Part shown: piece by piece, positions 16,877 to 26,107 of the stretch
Layout of the letters: the number at the start of each line of letters is the position of its first letter
Numbering within the stretch: position 1 is the stretch's first letter
Assembly: GCF_009362785.1 (NCBI RefSeq)
Contig: NZ_WHNQ01000014.1
Location: forward strand, 62,001 to 126,000
Source of the DNA: Paraburkholderia atlantica
GTDB taxonomy: Bacteria; Pseudomonadota; Gammaproteobacteria; Burkholderiales; Burkholderiaceae
DNA: 64,000 nucleotides
Direction: 5' to 3'
Made by a program: the position numbers and the translations under genes
Notes under the pieces: generated by a model
Told to the model about the DNA's origin: nothing
The model's database searches: none
The model's input: only the letters and a program-made list of their open reading frames with translations

Positions 16877-17311
16877 ATGAGCGTTGCCGAAACCGCTTTG
16901 CCGCCGTTCCATCTGGCGTTTCCTGTTCATAGCCTCGCCGCCGCGCGCGAGTTTTACGGCGAATTGCTCGGCTGCCCGGAAGGGCGCAGTTCGGACGCGT
17001 GGGTCGATTTCAATTTCTACGGTCATCAGATCGTCGCGCATCTGGCGCCGGACGAAGTCGGTCACCGTCATACCAGCGCGGTCGACGGCGACGCGGTGCC
17101 GGTGCGCCACTTCGGCGCGGTGCTGTCGATGGAGCAATGGCAGGCCGCCGCGGACAAACTGCAGAAGGCCGGCATCGAATTCATCATCGAGCCGCATGTG
17201 CGCTTCAAGGGCGAGGTCGGCGAGCAGGCGACGATGTTCTTCCTAGATCCGTCGGGCAATGCGCTCGAATTCAAGGCGTTCGCCGATATGTCGTCACTGT
17301 TCGCCAAATAA
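16877..17311 (+). CDS. VOC-family (glyoxalase/extradiol dioxygenase fold) protein
   Basis: 144-residue protein with two beta-alpha-beta-beta-beta modules of the vicinal-oxygen-chelate fold. Candidate metal ligands are His12 in PPFHLAF and the Glu of NALEFKAF near the C-terminus, plus a central His in PVRHFGAV. The FLDPSGNALEFK ending is typical of glyoxalase/bleomycin-resistance and ring-cleaving dioxygenase relatives. It is divergent from the LysR gene and followed by a clear terminator, so it is probably a single-gene transcript. Substrate unknown. Confidence 0.85.
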   Translation: MSVAETALPPFHLAFPVHSLAAAREFYGELLGCPEGRSSDAWVDFNFYGHQIVAHLAPDEVGHRHTSAVDGDAVPVRHFGAVLSMEQWQAAADKLQKAGIEFIIEPHVRFKGEVGEQATMFFLDPSGNALEFKAFADMSSLFAK

Positions 17312-17354
17312 GCGTCGGGGCGTTGACGCCAGCGCACGGATAGCTGCAAATGAC

Positions 17355-17391
17355 AAGGCCGGTCGACCATTCAGGTTGACCGGCCTTTTTC
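17355..17391 (+). terminator. Rho-independent terminator after VOC gene
   Basis: A 13-base stem (17356-17368 paired with 17374-17386, one G-T pair) with a five-base loop is followed by a run of T. It lies 44 bases after the stop of the VOC-protein gene and should end its transcript. Confidence 0.85.
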
Positions 17392-17685
17392 TGTGTTGCG
17401 AATAAAACTGAAAGCATGTTTCACAATATTTCGAACGAAAACCGTGCTGCGAATCAGCAAACGTTCCAATAACTGCGCGTAAATTTATTTAACAAACGTT
17501 TGCGGGTCGCCTAATTCGCTGCAAATCCGGCGAGAGCCTTTCGCCTTCAAAAATGGCGTATTTGCTTTCAATAAGCTTCCTGACAATTTCGCCATTCTCG
17601 CGCCATGCAGGTGTTGGTGCTACCGATCTAGCATAAGCGGAGATTCAATCCCTCCCTCCACCCGCATTTTCTCTGGCCCGTTTCA
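17392..17685. other. AT-rich intergenic region upstream of RND operon
   Basis: No gene seen. The region is noticeably AT-richer than its surroundings and should hold the promoter of the RND operon. It contains a palindromic CAAACGTTTGC at 17493-17503 and a half-matching GCAAACGTTCC at 17457-17467; their centres are 36 bases apart. The same core motif occurs before the cellulose and cyclic-di-GMP genes further right. I could not place a convincing -35/-10 pair. Confidence 0.5.
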
Positions 17686-20600
17686 ATGTGGATCGTCAAC
17701 GTAGCGCTTAAGCGGCCATACACGTTCATCGTGATGGCGATTCTGATCGTGCTGGCGACGCCCTTCGTGCTGTTCACCACGCCCGTCGACGTGCTGCCGG
17801 AAATCAACATTCCGGTGGTCAGCATCATCTGGACCTACACCGGGCTGTCGGCCGAGGACATGGCTACCCGCATCACGTCGGTCAACGAGCGCAGTCTGAC
17901 CACGACGGTCAACGACATCGAACATATCGAATCGCAGTCGCTGCCCGGCATCGCAATCCTGAAGGTGTTTCTGCAGCCGAACGCGAATATCCAGACGGCC
18001 ATCGCGCAGACGGTCGCCGTCGAGCAGGCGCAATTGAAGCAGATGCCGCCGGGCGCCACCGCGCCGCTCGTCATCAGCTACTCGGCTTCGAGTATTCCGG
18101 TGATCCAGCTAGGTCTGTCGAGTCCGAAGCTCTCCGAGCAGGACTTGAACGACACCGCGCTGAACTTCCTGCGTCCGCAACTCGTGACGATTCCGGGCGC
18201 AGCCGTGCCGTACCCGTACGGCGGCAAATCGCGGCTGATCTCGGTCGACCTCGATACGCGCGCGATGCTGGCCAAGGGCCTGACGCCAGCCGATGTGGTC
18301 AACGCGTTCAATGCGCAAAACCTGATTCTGCCCACCGGCACGGCCAAGATCGGGCCGAAGGAATACACGATCGACATGAACGGTTCGCCACCGACGTTGG
18401 AAGGTCTCAACGACATTCCAGTGCGCACCGTCAACGGCGCGACGACCTACCTGCGTGAAGTCGCCCATGTGCGCGACGGCTACTCGCCGCAGACCAACAT
18501 CGTGCGGCAGAACGGTCATCGTGGCGTGCTGATGTCGGTGCTGAAGAACGGCAATGCGTCGACGCTGTCGATCGTCGATACGTTGAAAGGCCTGTTGCCG
18601 GCCGCGCGCGCCGCGCTGCCGCCGGATCTGCAGATCACCGCGCTGTTCGACCAGTCGGTGTTCGTGAAGGCGGCGGTGCAGGGCGTGGTGCGCGAGGCGC
18701 TGGTCGCGGCCGCGCTGACCGCCGCGATGATCCTGCTGTTCCTCGGCAACTGGCGCAGCACCTGCATCATCGCGATCTCGATTCCGCTGTCCATTCTGTC
18801 GTCGCTGATCGTGCTGCACGCGCTCGGGCAGACGATCAACATCATGACGCTGGGCGGGCTCGCGCTCGCGGTCGGTATCCTGGTGGACGACGCGACCGTG
18901 ACGATCGAGAACATCGAGCGGCACCTGCACATGGGCACCAATCTGCACGACGCGATTCTCGACGGCGCCGGCGAAATCGCGGTGCCGGCGCTGGTGTCGA
19001 CGCTTTGTATCTGCATCGTGTTCGTGCCGATGTTCTTCCTGACCGGCGTCGCGCGCTACCTGTTCGTGCCGCTCGCGGAAGCGGTGGTATTCGCGATGCT
19101 CGCGTCGTACATCCTGTCGCGTACGCTCGTGCCGACGCTCGCGATGCTGCTGATGGGCCACGCGCACAAGCCCAAGGCGGGCACGAAGCCGAATCTGTTC
19201 ATGCGTCTGTATCACCGCTTCGACGCCGGCTTCGAGCGGATGCGCGCGGCCTACATCATGATCCTGAGCAGCCTGCTGGTGCGGCGCAAGATGTTCGGCA
19301 CGCTGTTTCTCGGTTTCTGCGTGCTGTCGATGGGCCTGTTCTTTGCGCTCGGCGAAGACTTCTTCCCGAGCGTCGACGCGGGCGACATCCGTCTGCACAT
19401 GCGCGCGCCGACCGGCACGCGGATCGAGGAAACCGCGCGGCTCGCCGACGAGGTCGAGAAGGTGATCCGCGAAGTCGTGCCGGAGAGGGAGTTGGGCACG
19501 ATTCTCGACAACCTCGGCCTGCCGTACAGCGGCATCAACCTGTCGTACAGCAATGCGGGCACGATGGGCACGCTCGACGGCGAGATCCAGATCGCGTTGA
19601 ACGAAGGCCACGAGCCGTCGCAGATCTACATGGACAAGCTGCGCACGATCCTGCCGCAGCGATTCCCGGGCGTCGAGTTCTTCTTTCAGCCCGCCGACAT
19701 CGTCACGCAGATCCTGAACTTCGGCCTGCCCGCCGCGGTGGACGTGCAGATTGCCGGCGCGAATCAGCAGGGCAACCTCGACGTCGCGCGCAAGCTGCTG
19801 AAGCAGGTACGCCTGATTCCGGGCACCGTCGACACGCATATCCAGCAGAAGCTCGACGAACCGGTAATCGGTCTGCACATGGACCGCACCCGTCTGCAAC
19901 AACTGAACCTGACCGCGAACGACGTCGCGCAGAACGTGCTGGTTTCGCTATCGGGCAGTTCGCAGACGTCGCCGGGCTTCTGGGTCAACAACAGCAACGG
20001 CGTCGAATACAGGGTTCAGGTGCAGACGCCGCAGTACCAGGTGTCGTCGATCGACGAACTGTTGCGCACCCCGGTGTCGGCCACGATGAACGGGCCGACG
20101 CAACTGCTCGGCAACCTCGTGCAGGTGTCGCCGAAGAGCCAGTTCGCTGAGGTCTCCCACTACAACATCCGTCCGGTGATCGATCTGTATGTGAGCGTTG
20201 AAAAGCGCGATCTCGGCAGCGTGGCGAATCAGGTCGACAGGATCGTCAACGAGGTGCGCGGTACGCTGCCGCGCGGCAGCACGATCACCGTGCGCGGCCA
20301 GGTACAGACGATGCGCACTTCGTTCTTCGGGCTCGGCATCGGCGTCGCGATGGCGATCGTGCTCGTGTATCTGCTGATCGTCGTGAACTTCCAGTCGTGG
20401 GTCGATCCGCTGATCATCGTCAGCGCGTTGCCGGCGGCGCTCGCGGGCATCGTGTGGATGCTGTTCCTGACCGGCACCCATCTGAGCGTGCCGGCGCTGA
20501 CCGGCGCGATCATGACGATGGGCGTCGCGACCGCGAACAGCATTCTGATGGTCGCGTTCGCGCGCCAGCGTCTGTCGGCGGGCGCGCCGCCGCTCACGGC

Positions 20601-20955
20601 CGCGCTCGAAGCCGGCGCGAGCCGGATCCGTCCGGTGCTGATGACCGCGTTCGCGATGATCATCGGCATGATTCCGATGGCGCTCGGTCTCGGCGAAGGC
20701 GCCGAGCAGAATGCGCCGCTCGGCCGCGCGGTGATTGGCGGCTTGCTGTTCGCGACCGTATCGACATTGTTTTTCGTGCCGCTCGTGTTCGCGGGAATTC
20801 ATTCGTGGCTCGCGCGCCGTCATCACAACGGCGGCGGCGACAACGGCGGCGGAAACGGCGGCAATGGCGGTGGAACAGGCGGTGATGGCGGTCGAAGTGG
20901 CGGCCACAGCGGCAGCCCCACGCCGGAACACAGCAGTGCGGCGACGCCCGCGTAA
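17686..20955 (+). CDS. RND efflux pump inner-membrane permease
   Basis: 1089-residue proton-driven exporter of the resistance-nodulation-division superfamily (AcrB/MdtC-like). A first TM helix is followed by a periplasmic porter domain, a TM block with the proton-relay pair in GILVDDATVTIENIE, a second porter domain and a final TM block. The last about 45 residues form a Gly/Asn/Ser-rich tail that ordinary AcrB-type proteins lack. The gene is followed at 20979 by the membrane-fusion and at 22205 by the outer-membrane subunit, giving a full tripartite system. The two-component genes at 23916 probably control it. Substrate cannot be assigned; the DD pair points to drugs or organics rather than a definite metal pump. 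Confidence 0.93.
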   Translation: MWIVNVALKRPYTFIVMAILIVLATPFVLFTTPVDVLPEINIPVVSIIWTYTGLSAEDMATRITSVNERSLTTTVNDIEHIESQSLPGIAILKVFLQPNANIQTAIAQTVAVEQAQLKQMPPGATAPLVISYSASSIPVIQLGLSSPKLSEQDLNDTALNFLRPQLVTIPGAAVPYPYGGKSRLISVDLDTRAMLAKGLTPADVVNAFNAQNLILPTGTAKIGPKEYTIDMNGSPPTLEGLNDIPVRTVNGATTYLREVAHVRDGYSPQTNIVRQNGHRGVLMSVLKNGNASTLSIVDTLKGLLPAARAALPPDLQITALFDQSVFVKAAVQGVVREALVAAALTAAMILLFLGNWRSTCIIAISIPLSILSSLIVLHALGQTINIMTLGGLALAVGILVDDATVTIENIERHLHMGTNLHDAILDGAGEIAVPALVSTLCICIVFVPMFFLTGVARYLFVPLAEAVVFAMLASYILSRTLVPTLAMLLMGHAHKPKAGTKPNLFMRLYHRFDAGFERMRAAYIMILSSLLVRRKMFGTLFLGFCVLSMGLFFALGEDFFPSVDAGDIRLHMRAPTGTRIEETARLADEVEKVIREVVPERELGTILDNLGLPYSGINLSYSNAGTMGTLDGEIQIALNEGHEPSQIYMDKLRTILPQRFPGVEFFFQPADIVTQILNFGLPAAVDVQIAGANQQGNLDVARKLLKQVRLIPGTVDTHIQQKLDEPVIGLHMDRTRLQQLNLTANDVAQNVLVSLSGSSQTSPGFWVNNSNGVEYRVQVQTPQYQVSSIDELLRTPVSATMNGPTQLLGNLVQVSPKSQFAEVSHYNIRPVIDLYVSVEKRDLGSVANQVDRIVNEVRGTLPRGSTITVRGQVQTMRTSFFGLGIGVAMAIVLVYLLIVVNFQSWVDPLIIVSALPAALAGIVWMLFLTGTHLSVPALTGAIMTMGVATANSILMVAFARQRLSAGAPPLTAALEAGASRIRPVLMTAFAMIIGMIPMALGLGEGAEQNAPLGRAVIGGLLFATVSTLFFVPLVFAGIHSWLARRHHNGGGDNGGGNGGNGGGTGGDGGRSGGHSGSPTPEHSSAATPA

Positions 20956-20978
20956 AAGTTAAACGATGGTTGACTGAG

Positions 20979-22205
20979 ATGACCGATAAAACTCATGCAT
21001 CGCTAGCGATCCCCACGCGGGAAACCGAACAGGGAGAGCACTTGCTGCCGCCGCGCCATCGCGAATGGAGACACGCGAAGATCGCGATCCTGATCGTGTT
21101 CGTGCTGCTCGCGATCGGCACGCTGCGCACCGTGATCGCGAACGTGATGCAAAACCGCGAAGTCACGGCGACCGCGCAGCAGAACGCCACGCAGTACGTG
21201 AACGTCGTCACGCCGAAGCAGACCGACGGCGGCGGCGGCACGCTGCTGCCCGGCACGTTGCGCGGCTATGTCGAATCGCCGATCTATGCGCGTGCGACCG
21301 GCTATCTGCTGCACTGGTACGCCGATATCGGCGCCCGCGTGAAGCAGGGGCAACTGCTCGCCGAGCTCGATACGCCGGAAATCGACCAGGAACTCGCGCA
21401 GGCTCTGGCTCAGCGTCAGCAGATCAATTCGAGCCTCGCACTCGCGAAGAGCTCGCTGGAGCGCTGGCAGCAGTTGCGCCAGCGCGATGCGGTGTCGCAA
21501 CAGGAACTGGACGAACGGCAGAGCACCTACACGCAAGACCTTGCGAATCTCGCAGCGGCCGACGCGAACGTCAAGCGTCTGCAGCAGCTTGAATCGTTCA
21601 AGCGGATCGTCGCGCCGTTTGCCGGCGTGGTCACGCAGCGCAACGTCGACGTCGGCGATCTGATCGACGCGGGCAGCGGCACGAGCCGGGCGCTGTTCGC
21701 GCTCGCGCAGTCGGACCCGTTGCGCGTCTATGTGCAGTTGCCGCAGGCCTACGCGCAGAACGTCGCGCTCGGGCAGAAGGTCGTGGTCACGCAGGCCGAG
21801 CTGCCGGGCCAGCAGTTCAACGGCACGATCACGCATATGTCCGGCGCGATCGACGTGCCCACCCGTTCGTTGCAGATCGAAGTGACGCTGCCGAATCCCG
21901 ACGCCAGGCTGCGACCCGGCGCCTATGTGCAGGTCGAGGTGCCGGCCGCCGCGCACGAACGCCTGACGGTACCGGGCAACGCACTGCTGTTTCGCGCGGA
22001 GGGTCCGCGCCTCGCGGTCGTCGATGCGAAGGGCAACGTCAGCCTGCACAAGGTCGTGATCGCGGTGGACCTCGGGCAGCAGCTCGAAATCGAAAGCGGT
22101 ATTGCGCCGACCGATCGCATCATCATCAATCCGAGCGACTCGATCGCCGATGGCGATCACGTGCAGGTGCAGCCGCTGCAGAAGAACGGCAAGGAGGCGT
22201 CGTGA
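20979..22205 (+). CDS. RND periplasmic adaptor (membrane fusion) subunit
   Basis: 408 residues with one N-terminal membrane anchor (about residues 33-52), then barrel-sandwich hybrid, alpha-hairpin and beta-barrel domains of the HlyD/AcrA type. The lipoyl half GYLLHWYADIGARVKQGQLLAELDTPEID and its partner IVAPFAGVVTQRNVDVGDLI are clear. ATG 20979 begins 24 bases after the permease stop; an in-frame TTG at 20970 is less likely. It has no lipobox, so it is anchored by a helix rather than a lipid. It links the permease to the outer-membrane channel. Confidence 0.92.
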   Translation: MTDKTHASLAIPTRETEQGEHLLPPRHREWRHAKIAILIVFVLLAIGTLRTVIANVMQNREVTATAQQNATQYVNVVTPKQTDGGGGTLLPGTLRGYVESPIYARATGYLLHWYADIGARVKQGQLLAELDTPEIDQELAQALAQRQQINSSLALAKSSLERWQQLRQRDAVSQQELDERQSTYTQDLANLAAADANVKRLQQLESFKRIVAPFAGVVTQRNVDVGDLIDAGSGTSRALFALAQSDPLRVYVQLPQAYAQNVALGQKVVVTQAELPGQQFNGTITHMSGAIDVPTRSLQIEVTLPNPDARLRPGAYVQVEVPAAAHERLTVPGNALLFRAEGPRLAVVDAKGNVSLHKVVIAVDLGQQLEIESGIAPTDRIIINPSDSIADGDHVQVQPLQKNGKEAS

Positions 22206-23770
22206 TGTTCGCGCCTTCCCGCCGGGGGCGCACACGCGGCATTGCGTTCACCGCGCTCAGCGCTTGCGCCGGCGCGGCCTTGCTCGCCGCCTGCACGGTA
22301 GGTCCCGACTATCAGCGGCCGCAGGCCGAGGTGCCGCCAGAATGGCACACCGATTCGTTCTGGCGCGTCGCCGCGCCGTCGCATGCGCCGATTGCGCCGG
22401 ACTGGTGGACAGGCTTTGCCGACCCGACGCTCGCGACGCTCGAAACCCAGGCGCTCGCGCAGAACCAGACGCTCGCCGCGGCGAGCGCGCACTACGAGCA
22501 GGCCAAGGCAACACTCGCGAACACCAGCGCGCAGCGCGTGCCGGAAGTCAATTTCTCGGCCCAGGCCTCGCGCTTTCGCATTTCGCACGACCGGCCGCTG
22601 ACCAACTACGCGACGCCGACTCAATCGACGGTACAGAACAACCTCCAGCTCGGACCGACGCTCAGCTACGACACCGATCTGTTCGGACGCATCCGTCGTG
22701 AGGTCGAGGGCGCCCAGGCGTCGGCCGAACAGTCTGCGGACGACCTCGCGAACGCGCGGCTCGTGTTGACGACGGATCTCGCCACCGACTACTTCTCGCT
22801 GCGTGAGCTCGACAGCGAGATCGACGTGCTGAACCAGTCGGTGAAGCTGCAGCAGAAGGCGCTCGATTACGTGAATACCGAGCACGACCTCGGTTCGGTG
22901 TCGGGCCTCGATGTGCTGCAGCAGAAATCGCAGCTGGATGCGACGCGTGTGCAGGCGCAGCTTCTGCTGAATCAGCGCGCGCAATTCGAGCATGCGATTG
23001 CCGCGCTGGTCGGCGTGCCCGCCCCACAGTTCGCGATCGAGCCGAAGGTGCTCGATATCAAGCCACCGACGGTGCCGCTCGGCGTGCCGAGCGACGTGCT
23101 GCAGCGGCGGCCCGACGTCGCCTCGGCGGAACGCGCGATGGCGGCCGCCAACGCGCAGATCGGCGTGGCCAAGGCCGCATTCTTCCCGAGCCTGACGCTG
23201 ACGCCGGGCATCGGCTGGGAGAGCACCGAGTTCGCCAATCTGCTGAGCGCGCCGACGCTGATGTGGACGCTCGGCGCGGCGGTCGGCCAGGTGATCTTCG
23301 ACGGCGGGCGGCGCGCGGCCAACGTCAAGTTCGCGAGCGAGGGCTACAAGGCGACCGAGGCGAATTATCGGCAGACGGTGCTGAGCGCGTTCCAGCAGGT
23401 GCAGGACGGCATCACCGGACTGTCGGTGCTCGACGGCGCGGCGAAGCAGTCGCGCGAGGCGGTCGAGGATGCGCAGCGGCTGCTGGCGCTCGCGAACGAT
23501 CGCTATTCCGGGGGCCTCGTCGCGTATCTGAACGTGATCGACGCTCAGGAGTCGCTGCTGACGAGCGAGCGCACGGATGTGCAGATTCATGGGCAGCAGT
23601 TGACGCTGTCGGTCGCGCTGGTGAAGGCGCTCGGCGGCGGTTGGGATGGCGGCGCGCAAGGCAATTCGATGGCCGCGAATGAGGCCCATGCAAGCAACGC
23701 TGCGGCGATGCCGCAGCAGGCGCCTGCCGGCGGCGCGCAGCAGAAAGACATGCCGGCTGCTGCGCGCTGA
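22205..23770 (+). CDS. NodT/OprM-type outer-membrane efflux lipoprotein
   Basis: 521-residue TolC-family channel of the NodT subgroup. The signal peptide ends in the lipobox LLAAC with Cys30 as lipidation site, followed by TVGPDYQRP, the normal mature start. Two internal repeats of long helices follow, and the C-terminus is Ala/Gln-rich. The start overlaps the previous stop (TGATG), indicating translational coupling. It completes the tripartite pump. Confidence 0.92.
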   Translation: MFAPSRRGRTRGIAFTALSACAGAALLAACTVGPDYQRPQAEVPPEWHTDSFWRVAAPSHAPIAPDWWTGFADPTLATLETQALAQNQTLAAASAHYEQAKATLANTSAQRVPEVNFSAQASRFRISHDRPLTNYATPTQSTVQNNLQLGPTLSYDTDLFGRIRREVEGAQASAEQSADDLANARLVLTTDLATDYFSLRELDSEIDVLNQSVKLQQKALDYVNTEHDLGSVSGLDVLQQKSQLDATRVQAQLLLNQRAQFEHAIAALVGVPAPQFAIEPKVLDIKPPTVPLGVPSDVLQRRPDVASAERAMAAANAQIGVAKAAFFPSLTLTPGIGWESTEFANLLSAPTLMWTLGAAVGQVIFDGGRRAANVKFASEGYKATEANYRQTVLSAFQQVQDGITGLSVLDGAAKQSREAVEDAQRLLALANDRYSGGLVAYLNVIDAQESLLTSERTDVQIHGQQLTLSVALVKALGGGWDGGAQGNSMAANEAHASNAAAMPQQAPAGGAQQKDMPAAAR

Positions 23771-23833
23771 ATCGCACCGGCCGAGCTTCCATGCCGATGC
23801 AGTGGGATCGGCGCGAGGAATCGAGGGCGTTCG

Positions 23834-23892
23834 TATAATGCAAGGTTGACGCCACAATGTGGCATGGGGCAGCAGTAAGCGCTAAAGCGCTA
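23834..23892 (+). promoter_or_regulatory. Possible promoter and repeats before response regulator
   Basis: The 145-base gap between the channel gene and the response regulator holds a perfect TATAAT at 23834-23839 and a perfect six-base inverted repeat GCCACA-A-TGTGGC at 23851-23863. Two copies of the palindrome AGCGCT lie at 23878-23883 and 23886-23891. No good -35 is visible at the usual spacing. The repeats may be autoregulatory sites. This suggests that the regulator genes have their own promoter in addition to read-through. Confidence 0.4.
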
Positions 23893-23915
23893 ACTCCTGC
23901 CGACAGGGGACGCGG

Positions 23916-24602
23916 ATGAAATTGCTGATCGTTGAAGACGAGCACAAGGTAGTCGACTACCTGCGCTCCGGTTTGACAGAGCAGGGCTGGGTCGTCGACG
24001 TCGCGCTCGACGGCGAGGAAGGGACGCATCTGGCCACCGAATTCGATTACGACGTGATCGTCCTCGACGTGATGCTGCCCAAGCGCGACGGCTTCAGCGT
24101 GCTGAAGGCGCTGCGCATGCGCAAGTCGACGCCGGTCATCATGCTGACCGCGCGCGATCACGTGAACGACCGCGTGCGCGGCCTGCGCGAAGGCGCGGAC
24201 GACTACCTGACCAAACCGTTCTCGTTCCTCGAACTCGTCGAGCGTCTGCATGCGCTCGCGCGCCGCACGCGTTCGCAGGAGTCCACGCTGATTTCGGTCG
24301 GCGATCTGTTCGTCGATCTGATCGGCCGCCGTGCGACGCGCGATGGCGTGCGCCTCGACCTGACCGCGAAAGAGTTTCAACTGCTCAGCGTGCTCGCGCG
24401 CCGCCAGGGCGACATTCTGTCGAAGACCGCGATCACCGAACTCGTATGGGACGTCAATTTCGACAGCCACACGAACGTCGTCGAAACCGCGATCAAGCGG
24501 CTGCGCGCGAAACTCGACGGCCCATTTCCGTCGAAGCTGCTGCACACGGTGCGTGGCATGGGCTACGTGCTGGAAGTGCGCGAAGAGGCCGAGTCATCAT
24601 GA
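23916..24602 (+). CDS. OmpR-family response regulator (CusR/IrlR-like)
   Basis: 228 residues. The receiver domain has the acidic pocket (VEDEH), phosphoacceptor Asp51 and Lys100 in YLTKPF. The C-terminal winged-helix DNA-binding domain includes DLTAKEFQLLSVLARRQG. The gene overlaps the following kinase by four bases (ATGA). It lies downstream of the RND genes in the same direction, as in heavy-metal and drug efflux loci, so control of the pump is likely. The inducing signal is unknown. Confidence 0.92.
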   Translation: MKLLIVEDEHKVVDYLRSGLTEQGWVVDVALDGEEGTHLATEFDYDVIVLDVMLPKRDGFSVLKALRMRKSTPVIMLTARDHVNDRVRGLREGADDYLTKPFSFLELVERLHALARRTRSQESTLISVGDLFVDLIGRRATRDGVRLDLTAKEFQLLSVLARRQGDILSKTAITELVWDVNFDSHTNVVETAIKRLRAKLDGPFPSKLLHTVRGMGYVLEVREEAESS

Positions 24603-26107
24603 ACCGCTCGATTGCCCGCCGCCTTGCGTCGATGTTCGCGCTGGTGGCGCTGTTCGTGTTTACGCTCGTCGGCAGCGGGCTCTTTCTGGTGCTGCGCTCG
24701 CAGCTCGAACATCATCTGCGCGAGTCGCTCGACGATCGCACGCAAATCGCGCGCATCATCGTCTCTCACGCGGTAACGCCCGAAAAATGGCGGATGGCCC
24801 GCGAAAAACTCACCGACATGACGCCGCATGACAGCAGCACCATGTACTCCGTGACGAGCGCGGAGCCGAACTTCCACTTCGGCACGCCGGTGCACGGGAC
24901 CGTCACGAAGAGCTGGCCCGGCGGCTACGCGCGCATCGCGCCTGAGGGCGGCGGCCCCGACATGCTGACCTCGACGGTGATCTTGCCCGCCAATGGCGCG
25001 CGGCCTGAAGTGCAGTTGCAGGTCGCGGCGAGCTATTCGCCGAACTTGCGCACGATGCGCGTGTTCGGCTCGGCACTCGCGGCGCTGTCCGCGCTCGGCA
25101 GTCTCGCGGTGCTGCTGCTCAGCTACTCGGTCACGCGCATCGGCCTCCAACCGCTCACGCGTCTGACGCGCGACGCATCCGCGGTCAGCCCCAACAACCG
25201 TTCGCAGCGGCTCAATACGGCGTCATTGCCGCTCGAACTGAACGATCTCGCCAACTCGTTCAACGGCGCGCTCGAACGGCTCGACGGCGCCTACGGCCGC
25301 CTCGAATCGTTCAACGCGGACGTCGCGCATGAACTGCGCACGCCGGTCACGATCCTGATCGGCCAGACCGAAGTCGCGCTGACGCGCAACCGCTCGGTCG
25401 ACGATCTGCGTCACACGCTGCAATCGAACCTCGAAGAATTCGAGCGGATGCGCGCGATCATCAACGACATGCTGTTCCTCGCGCGTGCCGACCAGGGCGA
25501 ACGCGCGACGGGGTTGATCGAGGTGTCGCTCGCAGCGGAAGTCGCGCATACGCTGGAGTTTCTGGAGATTCCGCTCGAAGAGGCGCGCGTGCACGCGAAG
25601 CTGCAGGGCGATGCGTTCGCGCGCGTGAACCGCTCGCTGTTCGGCCGCGCGTGCACGAACCTGCTGATGAACGCGATCCAGCACTGCGAGCCGGGCGCGA
25701 CGATCAGCGTGACGATCGCGCGCGGCGAAGGTGCGATGCGTGACCAGGTGCGTGTCGTGGTGGCGAATCCGGGCGAGCCGATCGCGCCGGACGTCCTCGA
25801 ACATCTGTTCGACCGTTTCTATCGCGCGGAAGTGTCGCGTACCAATAGCCGCGAAAACCACGGGCTCGGACTCGCGATCGTGAAGGCGATCGCCGAGATG
25901 CATCGTGGCACCGTATCCGCGCACAGCGCGAACGGCATCAACACGTTCTCGTTTTCGGTGGCGGCGCCGGTGATATCCGCGTCGGGCGATCTACCGGCCG
26001 CGCGTGCGAACGCGAGCGCGAATGCCAATGCGAGCGCGAACGCGAACGCGGCCGGCGTCGCCGCCGATACCGCCTATTCGTCGCTCGCGAAAGGCAAGTC
26101 GGCCTGA
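24599..26107 (+). CDS. Sensor histidine kinase (CusS/IrlS-like)
   Basis: 502 residues: TM helix 1 (about 11-32), periplasmic sensor region (about 35-155), TM helix 2 (about 156-177), HAMP linker, dimerisation domain with phosphorylatable His244 in DVAHELRTP, and an ATPase domain ending in HGLGLAIVKAI. The last about 50 residues are a low-complexity Ala/Asn/Ser run encoded by GCGAAC- and GCGAGC-type units around 26007-26053. The 3' end overlaps the convergent dinB gene by 34 bases. It pairs with the regulator at 23916. Confidence 0.92.
   Translation: MNRSIARRLASMFALVALFVFTLVGSGLFLVLRSQLEHHLRESLDDRTQIARIIVSHAVTPEKWRMAREKLTDMTPHDSSTMYSVTSAEPNFHFGTPVHGTVTKSWPGGYARIAPEGGGPDMLTSTVILPANGARPEVQLQVAASYSPNLRTMRVFGSALAALSALGSLAVLLLSYSVTRIGLQPLTRLTRDASAVSPNNRSQRLNTASLPLELNDLANSFNGALERLDGAYGRLESFNADVAHELRTPVTILIGQTEVALTRNRSVDDLRHTLQSNLEEFERMRAIINDMLFLARADQGERATGLIEVSLAAEVAHTLEFLEIPLEEARVHAKLQGDAFARVNRSLFGRACTNLLMNAIQHCEPGATISVTIARGEGAMRDQVRVVVANPGEPIAPDVLEHLFDRFYRAEVSRTNSRENHGLGLAIVKAIAEMHRGTVSAHSANGINTFSFSVAAPVISASGDLPAARANASANANASANANAAGVAADTAYSSLAKGKSA

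Noticed and set aside
18109..19902. Long minus-strand open frame opposite the RND permease
   Set aside because: The composition is His/Arg/Asp-heavy as expected for the complement of a high-GC gene, with no motif.
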